Positions 18,136 through 28,002 of a stretch of DNA of 64,000 nucleotides are shown piece after piece. The position numbers and the translations under genes are program-made. The first letter of the stretch is position 1, and every line of letters starts with the position of its first letter. Under the pieces are notes generated by a model, which searched no databases, was not told where the DNA came from, and worked only from the letters and a program-made list of their open reading frames with translations. Source of the stretch: Chitinophagaceae bacterium (GTDB lineage Bacteria > Bacteroidota > Bacteroidia > Chitinophagales > Chitinophagaceae); the NCBI GenBank assembly GCA_019638475.1, contig JAHBTR010000001.1:558001-622000 (forward strand). The letters run 5' to 3'.

Positions 18136-19392
18136 ATGAAAAGTATTAACTTAATAGACGCCTTTCAGGATTTTAAAGATGCAGAAAATCTTGATAGACC
18201 AACCCTGATGAAAGTGGTAGAAGATGTATTTAAAACACTTTTACGCAAAAAATATGGCTCAGATGAAAACTTTGATGTTATTGTAAATGCTGAAAAAGGA
18301 GATTTAGAAATTATAAGAAGAAGAATGATAGTAGAAGATGGAGAAGTAATAGACCCTTTATCTGAAATAGCTTATAAAGATGCAATAAAAATAGAACCAG
18401 ATTTTGAAGTTGGTGAAGAACTGTATCAAGAGGTTAATTTAAGCGATTTTCATAGAAGAGCTATTTTAGCAGCTAAACAAACATTTGCAAGTCGTATCAA
18501 TGACCTAAAGAAAAATGTATTAATTAAAAAATATGCTGACCGAATAGGAGAAATAGTCAGTGCAGAAGTATATCAAGTTTGGAAAAAAGAAGTTTTATTA
18601 TTAGATGAAGATGGTAATGAATTAATTTTACCAAAATCAGAACAAATACCACAGGATTATTTCAAAAAGGGAGAACCAATACGTGCAGTTGTAGAAAGAG
18701 TAGATATGAAAAACAATACTCCTGTAATTATACTTTCAAGAACCAGTAATAAATTTTTAGCTAAATTACTTGAAATAGAAGTACCTGAAATATTTGATGG
18801 ATTAATAACCATTAAAAATATAGTAAGAGAACCTGGTGAAAGAGCAAAAGTAGCAGTAGAAAGCTATGATGATAGAATAGACCCTGTAGGTGCTTGTGTA
18901 GGTATGAAAGGAAGTCGTATTCATGGAATAGTTCGTGAATTAAAAAATGAAAATATTGATGTAATAAATTACACTGCCAATATTCAGTTACTAATTCAAC
19001 GTTCTTTAACACCTGCAAAAATCAGCTTTATGAATTTAGATAATGATAAAAAACAAGCTGATGTTTATTTAAAAGCAGACCAAATATCATTGGCCATTGG
19101 AAGAAGAGGTGTAAACATTAAATTAGCTTGTGAATTGACAGGTTATGAAATAGATGTTTATAGAGAAGATGAAGAACAGGTAGATGAATTTGATGTAGAT
19201 TTAGATGAATTTAGCGATGAAATAGAACAATGGATTATAGATGAATTTAAACGAGTAGGTTGCGATACAGCACAAAGTGTATTATCTTTATCTGATGACG
19301 AATTAGAAAGAAGAACAGATTTAGAAAAAGAAACTATTATAGAGATAAGAAAAATATTACAATCAGAATTTGATAAAGATGAAGTAGAATAG
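18136..19392 (+). CDS. nusA: Transcription termination/antitermination factor NusA
   Basis: NusA binds RNA polymerase and the nascent RNA and affects pausing, termination and antitermination. The 418 residues show the N-terminal polymerase-binding domain (NLIDAFQDFKDAENLDRPTLMKVVEDVF), an S1 domain (about 135-200, GEIVSAEVYQVWKKEV), and two KH domains (VGACVGMKGSRIHGIVREL near 253, and QISLAIGRRGVNIKLACELTG near 315). The C-terminal region is short and very acidic, with one helix-hairpin-helix-like unit, as in other Bacteroidota. It lies between rimP and infB. The spacer to infB holds three small hairpins. Confidence 0.96.
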   Translation: MKSINLIDAFQDFKDAENLDRPTLMKVVEDVFKTLLRKKYGSDENFDVIVNAEKGDLEIIRRRMIVEDGEVIDPLSEIAYKDAIKIEPDFEVGEELYQEVNLSDFHRRAILAAKQTFASRINDLKKNVLIKKYADRIGEIVSAEVYQVWKKEVLLLDEDGNELILPKSEQIPQDYFKKGEPIRAVVERVDMKNNTPVIILSRTSNKFLAKLLEIEVPEIFDGLITIKNIVREPGERAKVAVESYDDRIDPVGACVGMKGSRIHGIVRELKNENIDVINYTANIQLLIQRSLTPAKISFMNLDNDKKQADVYLKADQISLAIGRRGVNIKLACELTGYEIDVYREDEEQVDEFDVDLDEFSDEIEQWIIDEFKRVGCDTAQSVLSLSDDELERRTDLEKETIIEIRKILQSEFDKDEVE

Positions 19393-19447
19393 TATAAAGC
19401 TATACTATACAATAAATGTTTACACAAACATTTGGCTTAAAAGCCAA
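19391..19447 (+). promoter_or_regulatory. Three consecutive stem-loops between nusA and infB
   Basis: The 83-base spacer holds three adjacent perfect inverted repeats. AGTATA-AAGC-TATACT at 19391-19406 overlaps the nusA stop codon. AAATGTTT-ACAC-AAACATTT is at 19414-19433. TTGGCTT-AA-AAGCCAA is at 19432-19447. None is followed by a T tract, so they are not ordinary terminators. A role in message processing or stability is possible. Confidence 0.5.
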
Positions 19448-19475
19448 TCAATAAAGGCAAATTAAATATAACTGA

Positions 19476-22310
19476 ATGTCAGAAATTAAATTACCAAGAT
19501 TATTAGCAGCAGCTAAAGAATTTAATATAGGTCAAGATACCTTAGTAGATTTTTTAGTTAAAAAAGGATTTGATAAAGATGAACTAAAGCCCACAGCAAA
19601 GCTTTCAGAAGGGATGTATTTTGCCCTACAAACAGAATTTCAAAGCGATAAAGCAGCAAAATCTAAAGCGGACCAAGTTGAAATTCCAAAAACAATTATA
19701 GCAGAGGTAAAAAAGAAAAAAGAAGAACCTATTATTACAAAAGAAGAACCAGAAAAACCTGCTCAAACAAATACACCAGTTCAAACAGAAGAAACGACCA
19801 CTGATAAAAAAGAACAACCTGTAGCTACTACTGATATTAAAATAGATGCACCAGAAATTGCTGTTCCTAAAATTGTAGATAAAATTGATTTATCTACAAT
19901 AGACTCTTCTACCAAACCTAAAAAAACAGCCAAGAAAAAAGAAGAACCAAAAGCAGAAAAACCAAAGAAAACAAAGAAAGAAGAAAAAGAGCCTACGCCA
20001 AGTGAAGCTACACTAACTACTATAGAGCAAGAAACTATTGCACCAACAACTGAAGCTACACCAGCACCATCAATTATTGAAAACATAGAAGTAGAAAAAA
20101 TTTCAGGACCAAAAATTGTTGGAAAAATTACACTTCCAATAGATAGCGATACAAGACCAAAAACTACAGGAAAAGAAGAACACAGAAAACGCAAAAGAAT
20201 AGTAGTAGATAAAAAAGCAGGTGGTAACATTAAACATATAGATTTTAGAAAAGAAGGAGATAATCAAACTGCAAAAGGAGGAGGAGGGCAACATAAGTTT
20301 GGACAACAACAAGGAGGTAGAGGTCATCATCAAAGAAATAAAAATGCAGGAGGTAGAGGAAGACAAGACAATCGTCGTGTTGTAGAAAAAGAAATTGATG
20401 CTAAAGAAATACAAGACAAAATAAAAGAAACACAAGCCAAACTTGCAGGTGCAAGTGGAAGAGGCAAAAGCCTAAAAGCAAAATATAGAAGAGAAAAAAG
20501 AAAAGAAGCTGCTGAAGCCAATGAAGGAACAGCAATAACTGATAATAAATTACAAGTAACAGAATTTGTTACTGTAAGTGAATTAGCCAACCTTATGGAT
20601 GCTAATTTTACTGATATTATTAGCAAGTGTATGGGCTTAGGATTAATGGTTTCTATTAACCAACGCTTAGATGCCGAAGTAATAGAATTAGTAGCAAGTG
20701 AATTTGGTTTTGAAGTAGAATTTACCAATATAGATGATGTAGAAGAAGATGATGAAGATATTGAAGACAATCCAGAAGATTTAGTTTCACGTTCTCCTAT
20801 TGTAACTATCATGGGACACGTAGACCATGGTAAAACATCTTTATTAGATTATATTAGAAATGCAAGTGTAGTAGCAGGTGAAGCAGGAGGAATAACACAG
20901 CATATAGGTGCTTATGAAGTTACACTTCCTTCAGGAAAAGCCATTACATTTTTAGATACTCCTGGGCACGAAGCATTTACAGCCATGAGAGCAAGAGGTG
21001 CTAAAATTACAGACATTGCAGTTATTGTAATTGCAGCAGATGATGCTGTAATGCCTCAAACAAAAGAAGCCATTAGCCATGCTCAAGCTGCTAATGTGCC
21101 TATGATTTTTGCTATTAATAAAATAGATAAAGAAAGTGCCAATCCTCAAAAAATATATGAGCAACTTTCAAACATGAATGTATTAGTAGAAAGTTGGGGG
21201 GGAAAATACCAAAGCCAAGAACTAAGTGCTAAGAAAGGATTACATGTAGAAGAATTGTTAGAGAAAATTTTATTAGAAGCTGAATTATTAGACTTAAAAG
21301 CCAATCCTGATAGAGAAGCATCTGGTACAATTATAGAAGCCTCTTTAGATAAAGGACGTGGCTATGTAGCTACTATTTTAGTACAAAATGGAACATTAAA
21401 ACAAGGAGACATTATTGTTTCTGGACAACATTTTGGTAGAGTAAAAGCCATGTTTAATGAACGTAATCAGCGTGAACAAGAAGCACCCCCATCTACCCCT
21501 GTAGTAATATTAGGATTAAATGGAGCACCTCAAGCTGGTGAAAAGTTTAAAGTATATGCTGACGAATCTAATGCAAAAGAAATAGCTACCAAACGTTCTC
21601 AAATTCTGCGTGAACAAGGATTGCGTGCCAGAAAACATATAACATTAGATGAAATAGGCAGACGTTTAGCATTAGGTAATTTTAAAGAATTAAATATCAT
21701 TATAAAAGGTGATGTTGATGGTTCTGTAGAAGCATTGAGCGATAGTTTACAAAAACTTTCTACACCCGAAATTGCTGTAAGCATTGTATTAAAAGCTGTA
21801 GGACAAATTTCTGAAAGTGATGTTTTATTAGCTGCTGCATCTGATGCTATTCTTATAGGATTTAATGTTCGTCCTTCATCTCAAGCAAATAAATTAGCAG
21901 AAGCAGAAGGTGTACAAATTAAACAATACTCTATTATCTATAATGCTATAGAAGAAATTAAAAACGCTATGGAGGGTATGCTTGAACCTAAAGTAGAAGA
22001 AAAAGAAGTAGCCACTGTAGAAATTCGTGAAGTATTTAGATTTGATAAAGCCATAGTAGCTGGTAGCTATGTAACAGAAGGAAAAATTAAAAGAGAACAT
22101 AAAATTAAAGTGTTTAGAGATGGTATATTAGTATTTCCTCGTCAAGAAGGTGCTTATGCAGAACTTGGTAGTTTAAAACGTTTTAAAGATGATGTGAAAG
22201 AAGTAAATAATAATTATGAGTGTGGTATAACTATTAAAGGTTTTACAGATGTACAAGTAGGCGATACTGTTGTAGCTTATGAAGAAGAAGAAATAAAAAG
22301 AACACTGTAA
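19476..22310 (+). CDS. infB: Translation initiation factor IF-2
   Basis: IF-2 is the GTPase that brings initiator tRNA to the 30S subunit. The 944-residue protein has an N-terminal IF2_N domain (about 1-60), then a long low-complexity stretch rich in Lys, Glu, Pro and Thr (about 60-260) with a Gly/His/Arg-rich part (265-300). A second IF2_N-like helical domain follows (355-415). The G domain has GHVDHGKT at 447-454, DTPG near 499 and NKID near 552. Domains II, III and IV-like follow to the end. The Glu/Lys-rich linker is longer than in E. coli but common in this phylum. A perfect terminator lies 57 bases after the stop, which makes infB the last gene of the operon. Confidence 0.97.
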   Translation: MSEIKLPRLLAAAKEFNIGQDTLVDFLVKKGFDKDELKPTAKLSEGMYFALQTEFQSDKAAKSKADQVEIPKTIIAEVKKKKEEPIITKEEPEKPAQTNTPVQTEETTTDKKEQPVATTDIKIDAPEIAVPKIVDKIDLSTIDSSTKPKKTAKKKEEPKAEKPKKTKKEEKEPTPSEATLTTIEQETIAPTTEATPAPSIIENIEVEKISGPKIVGKITLPIDSDTRPKTTGKEEHRKRKRIVVDKKAGGNIKHIDFRKEGDNQTAKGGGGQHKFGQQQGGRGHHQRNKNAGGRGRQDNRRVVEKEIDAKEIQDKIKETQAKLAGASGRGKSLKAKYRREKRKEAAEANEGTAITDNKLQVTEFVTVSELANLMDANFTDIISKCMGLGLMVSINQRLDAEVIELVASEFGFEVEFTNIDDVEEDDEDIEDNPEDLVSRSPIVTIMGHVDHGKTSLLDYIRNASVVAGEAGGITQHIGAYEVTLPSGKAITFLDTPGHEAFTAMRARGAKITDIAVIVIAADDAVMPQTKEAISHAQAANVPMIFAINKIDKESANPQKIYEQLSNMNVLVESWGGKYQSQELSAKKGLHVEELLEKILLEAELLDLKANPDREASGTIIEASLDKGRGYVATILVQNGTLKQGDIIVSGQHFGRVKAMFNERNQREQEAPPSTPVVILGLNGAPQAGEKFKVYADESNAKEIATKRSQILREQGLRARKHITLDEIGRRLALGNFKELNIIIKGDVDGSVEALSDSLQKLSTPEIAVSIVLKAVGQISESDVLLAAASDAILIGFNVRPSSQANKLAEAEGVQIKQYSIIYNAIEEIKNAMEGMLEPKVEEKEVATVEIREVFRFDKAIVAGSYVTEGKIKREHKIKVFRDGILVFPRQEGAYAELGSLKRFKDDVKEVNNNYECGITIKGFTDVQVGDTVVAYEEEEIKRTL

Positions 22311-22367
22311 AACAGTAGCTATATAATTACAGATTTTGTTCTATAAAAAATACTGTGGGCTTAAAAT

Positions 22368-22401
22368 AAAAATAGTTGGGTTTGTAAACCCAACTATTTT
22401 T
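22368..22401. terminator. Bidirectional terminator
   Basis: AAAAATAGTTGGGTTT, two bases, then its exact complement form a 16-pair stem, with an A tract on the left and a T tract on the right. It separates the convergent infB and leuS genes and can stop transcription from both sides. Confidence 0.9.
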
Positions 22402-22426
22402 TATGAGGTACTGCTAAAAAATGTTT

Positions 22427-25354
22427 CTATACCACCACATTTATCATTTTATTTTTTACATAAATAATTTTCTTAGGTTGTTTACCTTCTAACCATCTTT
22501 GTACTACCTCATTAGCTAATACAACAGGCTCTACATCTTTCTGTTCTGCATCTATAGGAAAAATAAGTGTAGTACGCATTTTACCATTAATACTTATAGG
22601 ATATTCTTTGCTGCTTTCTGTAGTATAAACAGCATTATATACAGGGTAAGTGGCATCTAATACAGAACCTTCATTGCCTAACACATGCCATAATTCTTCT
22701 GCAATATGTGGAGCATAAGGCGTTAAAAGAATCAACACTTGTTCTAAAACAGCTTTTTTGTAGCATTTTAAATCAGATAGTTCATTAATACAAACCATGA
22801 ATGCACTTACTGCTGTATTGTAAGAAAAACGTTCTGTGTCTTCATCAATTTTTTTGATGGTTTTGTGTAATACTTTCAGTTCTTCCGGTGTAGGAGCATC
22901 ATTTGTCCAAATGGGTTTTCCGTCAATATGTTGCCCATCTTTAAAAGTGCTTTCACTATAAAATAAACGCCACAGTTTTTTTAAGAAACGATGCACACCT
23001 TCAATACCTTTTGTGTCCCAAGGTTTGCTTTGCTCAACAGGACCTAAAAACATTTCATACATTCTAAAAGTATCTGCTCCATATTGTTCACATAAATCAT
23101 CAGGATTAATAGTATTGTATTTGGATTTGGACATTTTTTCTACTTCTGCTCCGCATAGATAAATTCCAACACTATCTCCTTTATCCATATCTGAAAGTGT
23201 TAAGTAGGTTATAAATTCAGCATTACGGTATTCGGGTTTCCAATTTTTGAACGCTTCTATATCTAAAATATTACCATCAACAATATTTACATCAACATGT
23301 AATGGTGTTATATTAAGTAAATCAAATCCGTTATCGTTAATATATTCAACAAAGTATTCCGATTTTGATAAAATTTTTGCAAATTCAATATTATTGATAA
23401 CATGTGTTTCATAATCTCTTATATAATTGTATGAAACAAAAACCCCTTCTGACCATTTTGTTTTAACCCCAAGTTGTTTTCCAAGTTGCACCCTATACAC
23501 ATATCTGCTACTCCCTTGTATCATTCCCTGATTTACCAATTTTTTAAACGGTTCATCAAAACCAATATAACCTAAATCAAACAACACTTTTGTCCACATA
23601 CGACTATACAACAAATGTCCAACAGCATGTTCTGTACCACCAATGTACAGGTCAACGCTGTTCCAATAATCAGTTGCCTGTCTGCTTGCAAATTCTTTGT
23701 CGTTTTTGGGGTCTGCGTAACGTAAAAAATACCAGCTGCTGCCTGCATAACCCGGCATGGTGCTGCTTTCCCTTCTGCCTTCAGGGGTATTAATCCAATC
23801 TTCAATATTGGCTAAAGGACCTTCTCCTTCAGGACCGGGACTATATTTATCTACATGAGGCAATTCTAAAGGCAATGTATTTTCATCAAGTGCAACAGGT
23901 ACACCATCTTTCCAGATAATAGGAAAAGGTTCGCCCCAATAACGTTGTCTGCTAAAGCCTGCATCTCTCATTTTATAATTTACCTTTCTTTTACCAATAT
24001 CCCAATCTTCTATTTTTTGTAATGCTACTTCAACAGCTTCTTTCATTTGTAAACCATTTAAAAAATCGCTGTTCTCTAATATTACTTCTTTAGAAGGATT
24101 GGCTTCGTTGCCATTGAAATACTTACCAATAATATTGGTAATAGGTATATTAAAATGTTTGGCAAATTTAAAATCACGTTCATCGCCACAAGGAACAGCC
24201 ATTATTGCTCCTGTGCCATAACCTGATAAAACATATTCACTTATCCAAATAGGTATTTGTTTATTGCTAAAAGGATGAATAGCATAAGCACCAGTAAATA
24301 CACCTGAAATATTTTTTTCTGCTTGTCGTTCTCTATCACTTCTACTTTTTACATAAGTAATGTAGTCTTCTACAGCTTTTTTTTGTTCAGCAGTTGTAAT
24401 GCTTTCAATGATTTCATGTTCAGGAGCAAGTACCATAAAATCTACACCAAAAATAGTATCAGGGCGGGTGGTGTAAACTACTAAATCTCCAACTTCCAAC
24501 TTCCGACTTCCAACTTTAAACTTTATCTCTGCTCCCTCACTTTTGCCAATCCAGTTGCGTTGCATTTCTTTCATGCTTTCGCTGAAACTCACTTTTTCTA
24601 AACCTTCTAATAGTCTATCGGCATAAGCTGTAATTCTTAAATACCACTGACGCATTTTCTTTTTTACAACAGGATGTCCACCACGTTCACTTACACCATT
24701 GACTACTTCATCATTTGCCAAAACTGTTCCTAATGCTTCGCACCAATTTACTTCGCCATAAGCAGAGTGGGCTAACCTACGTTTCATTAGCCATGTTTCT
24801 TTTTCTGTTGCAGAAAAATTATTCCATTGTTTTGCTGTAAAATGTTTACTGCCTTGTGTAGCATATTTTTCTATCAGTTCTTTAATAGGTTTTGCTTTTT
24901 TTTGTGTATTGCAGAAATAGCTATTGTACAATTCTAAAAAAATCTTTTGTGTCCATTTATAATAGTTAGGGTCGCTGGTTTGTACTTCTCTACTCCAATC
25001 ATAACAGAAACCAATTTTATCTAATTGTTTTTTAAATGTGGCAATATTTTTTTTAGTAGTTTCGGCAGGGTGCTGACCTGTTTCAATAGCATATTGCTCT
25101 GCTGGTAAACCAAAACTATCAAAACCCATAGGATGCAGTACATTAAAGCCTTTCAGGCGTTTATAACGGCTGTAAATATCACTTGCAATGTACCCTAAAG
25201 GATGCCCAACGTGCAAACCTGCACCACTTGGATAAGGAAACATATCCAACACATAATATTTAGGCTTATCACTTACATTGCTTACCCTGTAAGCATTAGT
25301 ATCTTTCCAATGCTGCTGCCATTTTTTTTCTATTTCACGAAACTTATATTCCAT
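22427..25354 (-). CDS. leuS: Leucyl-tRNA synthetase
   Basis: This class I synthetase charges tRNA-Leu. The HIGH-type motif is HVGH at residues 48-51, within PYPSGAGLHVGHPLG. The KMSKS loop is at 740-744. The editing (CP1) domain lies between them, with VYTTRPDTIFGVDFM near 293-307 as its threonine-rich site. The length of 975 residues exceeds the 860-930 of many bacterial enzymes. Two places look expanded: a heptamer-repeat insert just before the editing site (24488-24515), and a segment of about 50 residues between FVYRV-like residues and the KMSKS loop. It is monocistronic and convergent with infB. Confidence 0.96.
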   Translation of the reverse strand: MEYKFREIEKKWQQHWKDTNAYRVSNVSDKPKYYVLDMFPYPSGAGLHVGHPLGYIASDIYSRYKRLKGFNVLHPMGFDSFGLPAEQYAIETGQHPAETTKKNIATFKKQLDKIGFCYDWSREVQTSDPNYYKWTQKIFLELYNSYFCNTQKKAKPIKELIEKYATQGSKHFTAKQWNNFSATEKETWLMKRRLAHSAYGEVNWCEALGTVLANDEVVNGVSERGGHPVVKKKMRQWYLRITAYADRLLEGLEKVSFSESMKEMQRNWIGKSEGAEIKFKVGSRKLEVGDLVVYTTRPDTIFGVDFMVLAPEHEIIESITTAEQKKAVEDYITYVKSRSDRERQAEKNISGVFTGAYAIHPFSNKQIPIWISEYVLSGYGTGAIMAVPCGDERDFKFAKHFNIPITNIIGKYFNGNEANPSKEVILENSDFLNGLQMKEAVEVALQKIEDWDIGKRKVNYKMRDAGFSRQRYWGEPFPIIWKDGVPVALDENTLPLELPHVDKYSPGPEGEGPLANIEDWINTPEGRRESSTMPGYAGSSWYFLRYADPKNDKEFASRQATDYWNSVDLYIGGTEHAVGHLLYSRMWTKVLFDLGYIGFDEPFKKLVNQGMIQGSSRYVYRVQLGKQLGVKTKWSEGVFVSYNYIRDYETHVINNIEFAKILSKSEYFVEYINDNGFDLLNITPLHVDVNIVDGNILDIEAFKNWKPEYRNAEFITYLTLSDMDKGDSVGIYLCGAEVEKMSKSKYNTINPDDLCEQYGADTFRMYEMFLGPVEQSKPWDTKGIEGVHRFLKKLWRLFYSESTFKDGQHIDGKPIWTNDAPTPEELKVLHKTIKKIDEDTERFSYNTAVSAFMVCINELSDLKCYKKAVLEQVLILLTPYAPHIAEELWHVLGNEGSVLDATYPVYNAVYTTESSKEYPISINGKMRTTLIFPIDAEQKDVEPVVLANEVVQRWLEGKQPKKIIYVKNKMINVVV
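24488..24515. repeat. Heptamer repeat AACTTCC inside leuS
   Basis: Four tandem heptamers (AACTTCC, AACTTCC, GACTTCC, AACTT) sit within the leuS coding frame and translate, on the reverse strand, to KVGSRKLEVG, just before the editing site. Degenerate heptamers of the same style occur in non-coding spacers elsewhere in the window (36693-36727 and 38917-38974). Confidence 0.75.
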
Positions 25355-25558
25355 TGCTTAATAAATGCTTTGTTTTATTAGAACAAGTATAATTAAAATA
25401 TTTTTTTGCTTCATCAAAGAACAGAACTTTGAACGGAGCGTCGCCATTGCAGTTACATTATTTTTCTATTGCTGGTTACATAAAAAAATTTCTTATAAAG
25501 TAATGTATCTGCATAACCTTAATGTTTTTATAAACTTTATACACACTAAGGTTATATG

Positions 25559-25590
25559 TTGTGGCAAATGTAAGTGATTGCCTACATTTG
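25559..25590 (+). promoter_or_regulatory. Predicted promoter of ftsX
   Basis: TTG at 25559-25561, a 21-base spacer and TACATTTG at 25583-25590 fit the Bacteroidota promoter plan. Transcription would begin near 25597, about 12 bases before the ftsX start. Confidence 0.5.
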
Positions 25591-25608
25591 TTAGCATAAA
25601 GTAAAATC

Positions 25609-26484
25609 ATGTCAGCAGTAGGAAAATCATCATTAAAACGGGGTCGTCCAAGTTATATTTATAGTATTGTAGGGGTAGCATTGGTATTACTTATGATGGG
25701 TATTGTAGGGTGGATGTTTTTGAATAGTAAATCAATGACAAAAGTGTTTAAAGAAGATGTAAAGATTAGTGTTTATCTGCGTACTATGAATAAAGATACT
25801 ATTAGTCAGATACAGCAATTTATTGCTTCTCAACCATATTCAAAAGATGTACGTTATATAGATAAAGAAGAAGCTAAAAAAATATGGAATGAAGAAAATA
25901 ATGAAGATTGGGCTCAATTTTTAGATGTAAATCCATTGCCTGAGAGTATAGATTTTTTTGCAAAGGCAGAGTATGTAAATAGAGATAGTTTAGAAGTAAT
26001 TCAAAAAAATATTTATGCTGCTTTTCCTTATCAAGTTACAGAAGTAAATTATCCGCCTGTATTGGTTAATAATTTAGATGCTAAGGCTAAACAAGTTGGA
26101 CTTGTTATAATGGTTATTGCCATTATTTTAGGAGTAGTGGTTATTATAAGCATTGACAATACTATAAAATTAGCCATGTTTAGCAATAGATTTTTAATTA
26201 AAACTATGCAAATGGTGGGAGCTACCAGAAGTTTTATAGCCAGACCAATGAATGTAAGAGCCATTATTAATGGCGTTATTAGTAGTAGTATAGCAGTAGT
26301 ACTATTGTTTATTTTAATTATGTGGGCAGAAAGTTATTTTCCTGAAATGAAAAAAATAAGGGATATAAAACTTACTGCTATTCTTTTTGCCTGTATTTTT
26401 TTTGTAGGTATTGCTATAAGTGTATATAGTACTCATAGAAGTGTGTTGAAATATTTGAAAATGAAATTAGATGATTTGTATTAA
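25609..26484 (+). CDS. ftsX: Cell-division ABC transporter permease FtsX
   Basis: FtsX works with the ATPase FtsE at the division site and controls peptidoglycan hydrolases. The 291-residue protein has the right plan: a cytosolic basic start (MSAVGKSSLKRGRPSYIYS), TM1 (about 20-40), a periplasmic domain (45-160), and three C-terminal helices (about 165-190, 220-245, 255-280) of the FtsX/MacB permease type. Key segments are VKISVYLRTMNKDTI and MVGATRSFIARPM. ftsE is not next to it, as is common in Bacteroidota. The gene stands alone between leuS (divergent) and pdxH (convergent). Confidence 0.88.
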   Translation: MSAVGKSSLKRGRPSYIYSIVGVALVLLMMGIVGWMFLNSKSMTKVFKEDVKISVYLRTMNKDTISQIQQFIASQPYSKDVRYIDKEEAKKIWNEENNEDWAQFLDVNPLPESIDFFAKAEYVNRDSLEVIQKNIYAAFPYQVTEVNYPPVLVNNLDAKAKQVGLVIMVIAIILGVVVIISIDNTIKLAMFSNRFLIKTMQMVGATRSFIARPMNVRAIINGVISSSIAVVLLFILIMWAESYFPEMKKIRDIKLTAILFACIFFVGIAISVYSTHRSVLKYLKMKLDDLY

Positions 26485-26541
26485 GTAGTAAATAAAGTTT
26501 ATAAAGAGTAAGAAACCTTCACTAAATAACTTGTTATTGTT

Positions 26542-27183
26542 TTAAGGCGATAGCCTTTCTAATGTCCAAATGTTGTTGTGTAAAGTGTATTGAATTCTAT
26601 CGTGCAAACGGCTTGGTCTTCCTTGCCAAAATTCTACTAAATTTGGTTTTACACAATAGCCACCCCAATAATCTGGTCTTTCAATAGTACTATCTTTAAA
26701 AATTTCTGTATATCTTTTTACATTTTCTTCTATTACTTGTCTGTATGGAATAATAGAACTTTGATGAGATGCCCATGCACCAATTTTACTTGCATCTGGT
26801 CGGCTATTAAAATATGCATCATTCTCGGCATTGCTTACTTTTTCTGCAATACCTTCTATTCTTATTTGCCTTTCTAATTCTTTCCAAAAAAATACTAAGC
26901 ATACATGAGGGTTTTGTGCTATTTCTTTTCCTTTATCGCTTTGATAATTGGTAAAAAAAACAAATCCTTCATCGCTATAATCTTTTAACAAAACAATTCT
27001 TGCACTTGGACTTCCTTTAGCAGTAACAGTTGCTAAGGTCATTGCATTTACTTCTTCTATATGGCTAATGATAGCATCATTCCACCAACGTGTAAATTGT
27101 ATAAAAGGATTTATAGCAGCATCTTTTTCTGAAAACGAAGCCATTTTATAATCTGTTCTAATACTTGATATAGAAGTATTCAT
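26542..27183 (-). CDS. pdxH: Pyridoxamine 5'-phosphate oxidase
   Basis: This FMN enzyme oxidises pyridoxine and pyridoxamine phosphate to pyridoxal phosphate, the cofactor used by the PLP enzymes encoded at both ends of the window. The 213 residues carry family blocks: NAMTLATVTAKGSPSARIVLLKD (FMN-binding strand), GFVFFTNYQSDKGKE, QIRIEGIAEKV and, near the C-terminus, PDYWGGYCVKPNLVEFWQGRPSRLHDR. The length and ending (WTLERLSP) are standard. It is convergent with ftsX and divergent from the PP-loop gene. Confidence 0.95.
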   Translation of the reverse strand: MNTSISSIRTDYKMASFSEKDAAINPFIQFTRWWNDAIISHIEEVNAMTLATVTAKGSPSARIVLLKDYSDEGFVFFTNYQSDKGKEIAQNPHVCLVFFWKELERQIRIEGIAEKVSNAENDAYFNSRPDASKIGAWASHQSSIIPYRQVIEENVKRYTEIFKDSTIERPDYWGGYCVKPNLVEFWQGRPSRLHDRIQYTLHNNIWTLERLSP

Positions 27184-27287
27184 TTTATTGTATTAAATAT
27201 GTTCAGGGCAAATTTATTTTAATTTTAATTATGTTTCTCTCTAAACAACAATTTTAATTATTCGGCAATCTATTTTTTATAACATAG

Positions 27288-27295
27288 TACATTTG
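27288..27295 (+). promoter_or_regulatory. Predicted -7 box of the PP-loop ATPase gene
   Basis: TACATTTG ends only 5 bases before the ATG at 27301, so transcription would begin at the start codon. The -33 element is weak (TTCG at 27261). Confidence 0.4.
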
Positions 27296-27300
27296 ATAGT

Positions 27301-28002
27301 ATGAACTTAAAGAAAAAAGCTGTTTTTAATTGGAGTGGAGGAAAAGATGCTGGTTTAGCACTTCAACAAATATTGATTAGTAATGAATTTGACATTGTAT
27401 CGTTATTAACAACTATTGAAGAGCCAACAACTTTATCTTCTGTACATGCTATTCCTGTAGAAATTTTATTGCAACAAGCAAAAAGTATGAATATGCCTCT
27501 TTATACTATTTCAGTAGCAAAAGATTTGAGTAATTATCATCAAAAAATGACTGAGGCTGTAACTTATTTTAAACAGCAAGGTGTTACTCATTTTATTTTT
27601 GGCGATTTGGCAGCATCTGATATAAAAACATATAGAGAAAATTTTTTCCATTCTTTGCATATAGAAGTTGTAGAACCTCTTTTGCACAAAACTTCAGAAG
27701 AAGTTATTCAGGATTTTTTAGCTTCAGGAATGAGAGCCAAAATAATTGTAGTGAATGCAGCTAAATTGAATAAGGAATTTGTAGGCAAAGAATTAAATAA
27801 ACAAACTATTGAATCTTTTCCTACAGATATAGATGTTTGTGGAGAGTATGGAGAATATCATACATTGGTATTTGCAGGCAATTTGTTTAAAGAAGTAATT
27901 GCTTTTTCTATTATTGATGTTCAGAAAATTGCTTACAATATTCAATTAGATAATAATGAAAATACTATTGTAGAATATTGGCAAGCACTTATAACTACTT
28001 AG
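27301..28002 (+). CDS. PP-loop ATPase, Dph6-related
   Basis: This 233-residue enzyme belongs to the adenine nucleotide alpha-hydrolase-like group related to diphthine-ammonia ligase. The PP-loop SGGKD is at residues 12-16 and would bind and activate a substrate with ATP. The later blocks FIFGDLAASDIKTYRE and DVCGEYGEYHTLVFAG match the bacterial members. The archaeal and eukaryotic enzymes make diphthamide, but bacteria lack that modification, so the bacterial substrate is unknown. It overlaps the end of dacB by 4 bases, tail to tail. The start codon lies just after a TACATTTG box. Confidence 0.82.
   Translation: MNLKKKAVFNWSGGKDAGLALQQILISNEFDIVSLLTTIEEPTTLSSVHAIPVEILLQQAKSMNMPLYTISVAKDLSNYHQKMTEAVTYFKQQGVTHFIFGDLAASDIKTYRENFFHSLHIEVVEPLLHKTSEEVIQDFLASGMRAKIIVVNAAKLNKEFVGKELNKQTIESFPTDIDVCGEYGEYHTLVFAGNLFKEVIAFSIIDVQKIAYNIQLDNNENTIVEYWQALITT

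Noticed and set aside
19626..20812. Four long open frames antisense to infB
   Set aside because: They arise from the low-complexity Lys/Glu codons of IF-2 read backwards and carry no recognisable domains.
25514..25554. Inverted repeat TAACCTTA/TAAGGTTA before ftsX
   Set aside because: Only 8 bases with a 25-base loop; this can occur by chance in AT-rich sequence.
25365..25577. Short open frame of 70 residues between leuS and ftsX
   Set aside because: It overlaps no conserved feature, its composition is that of AT-rich spacer with odd Cys and Phe content, and the ftsX promoter lies just beyond it. No start signal was seen.
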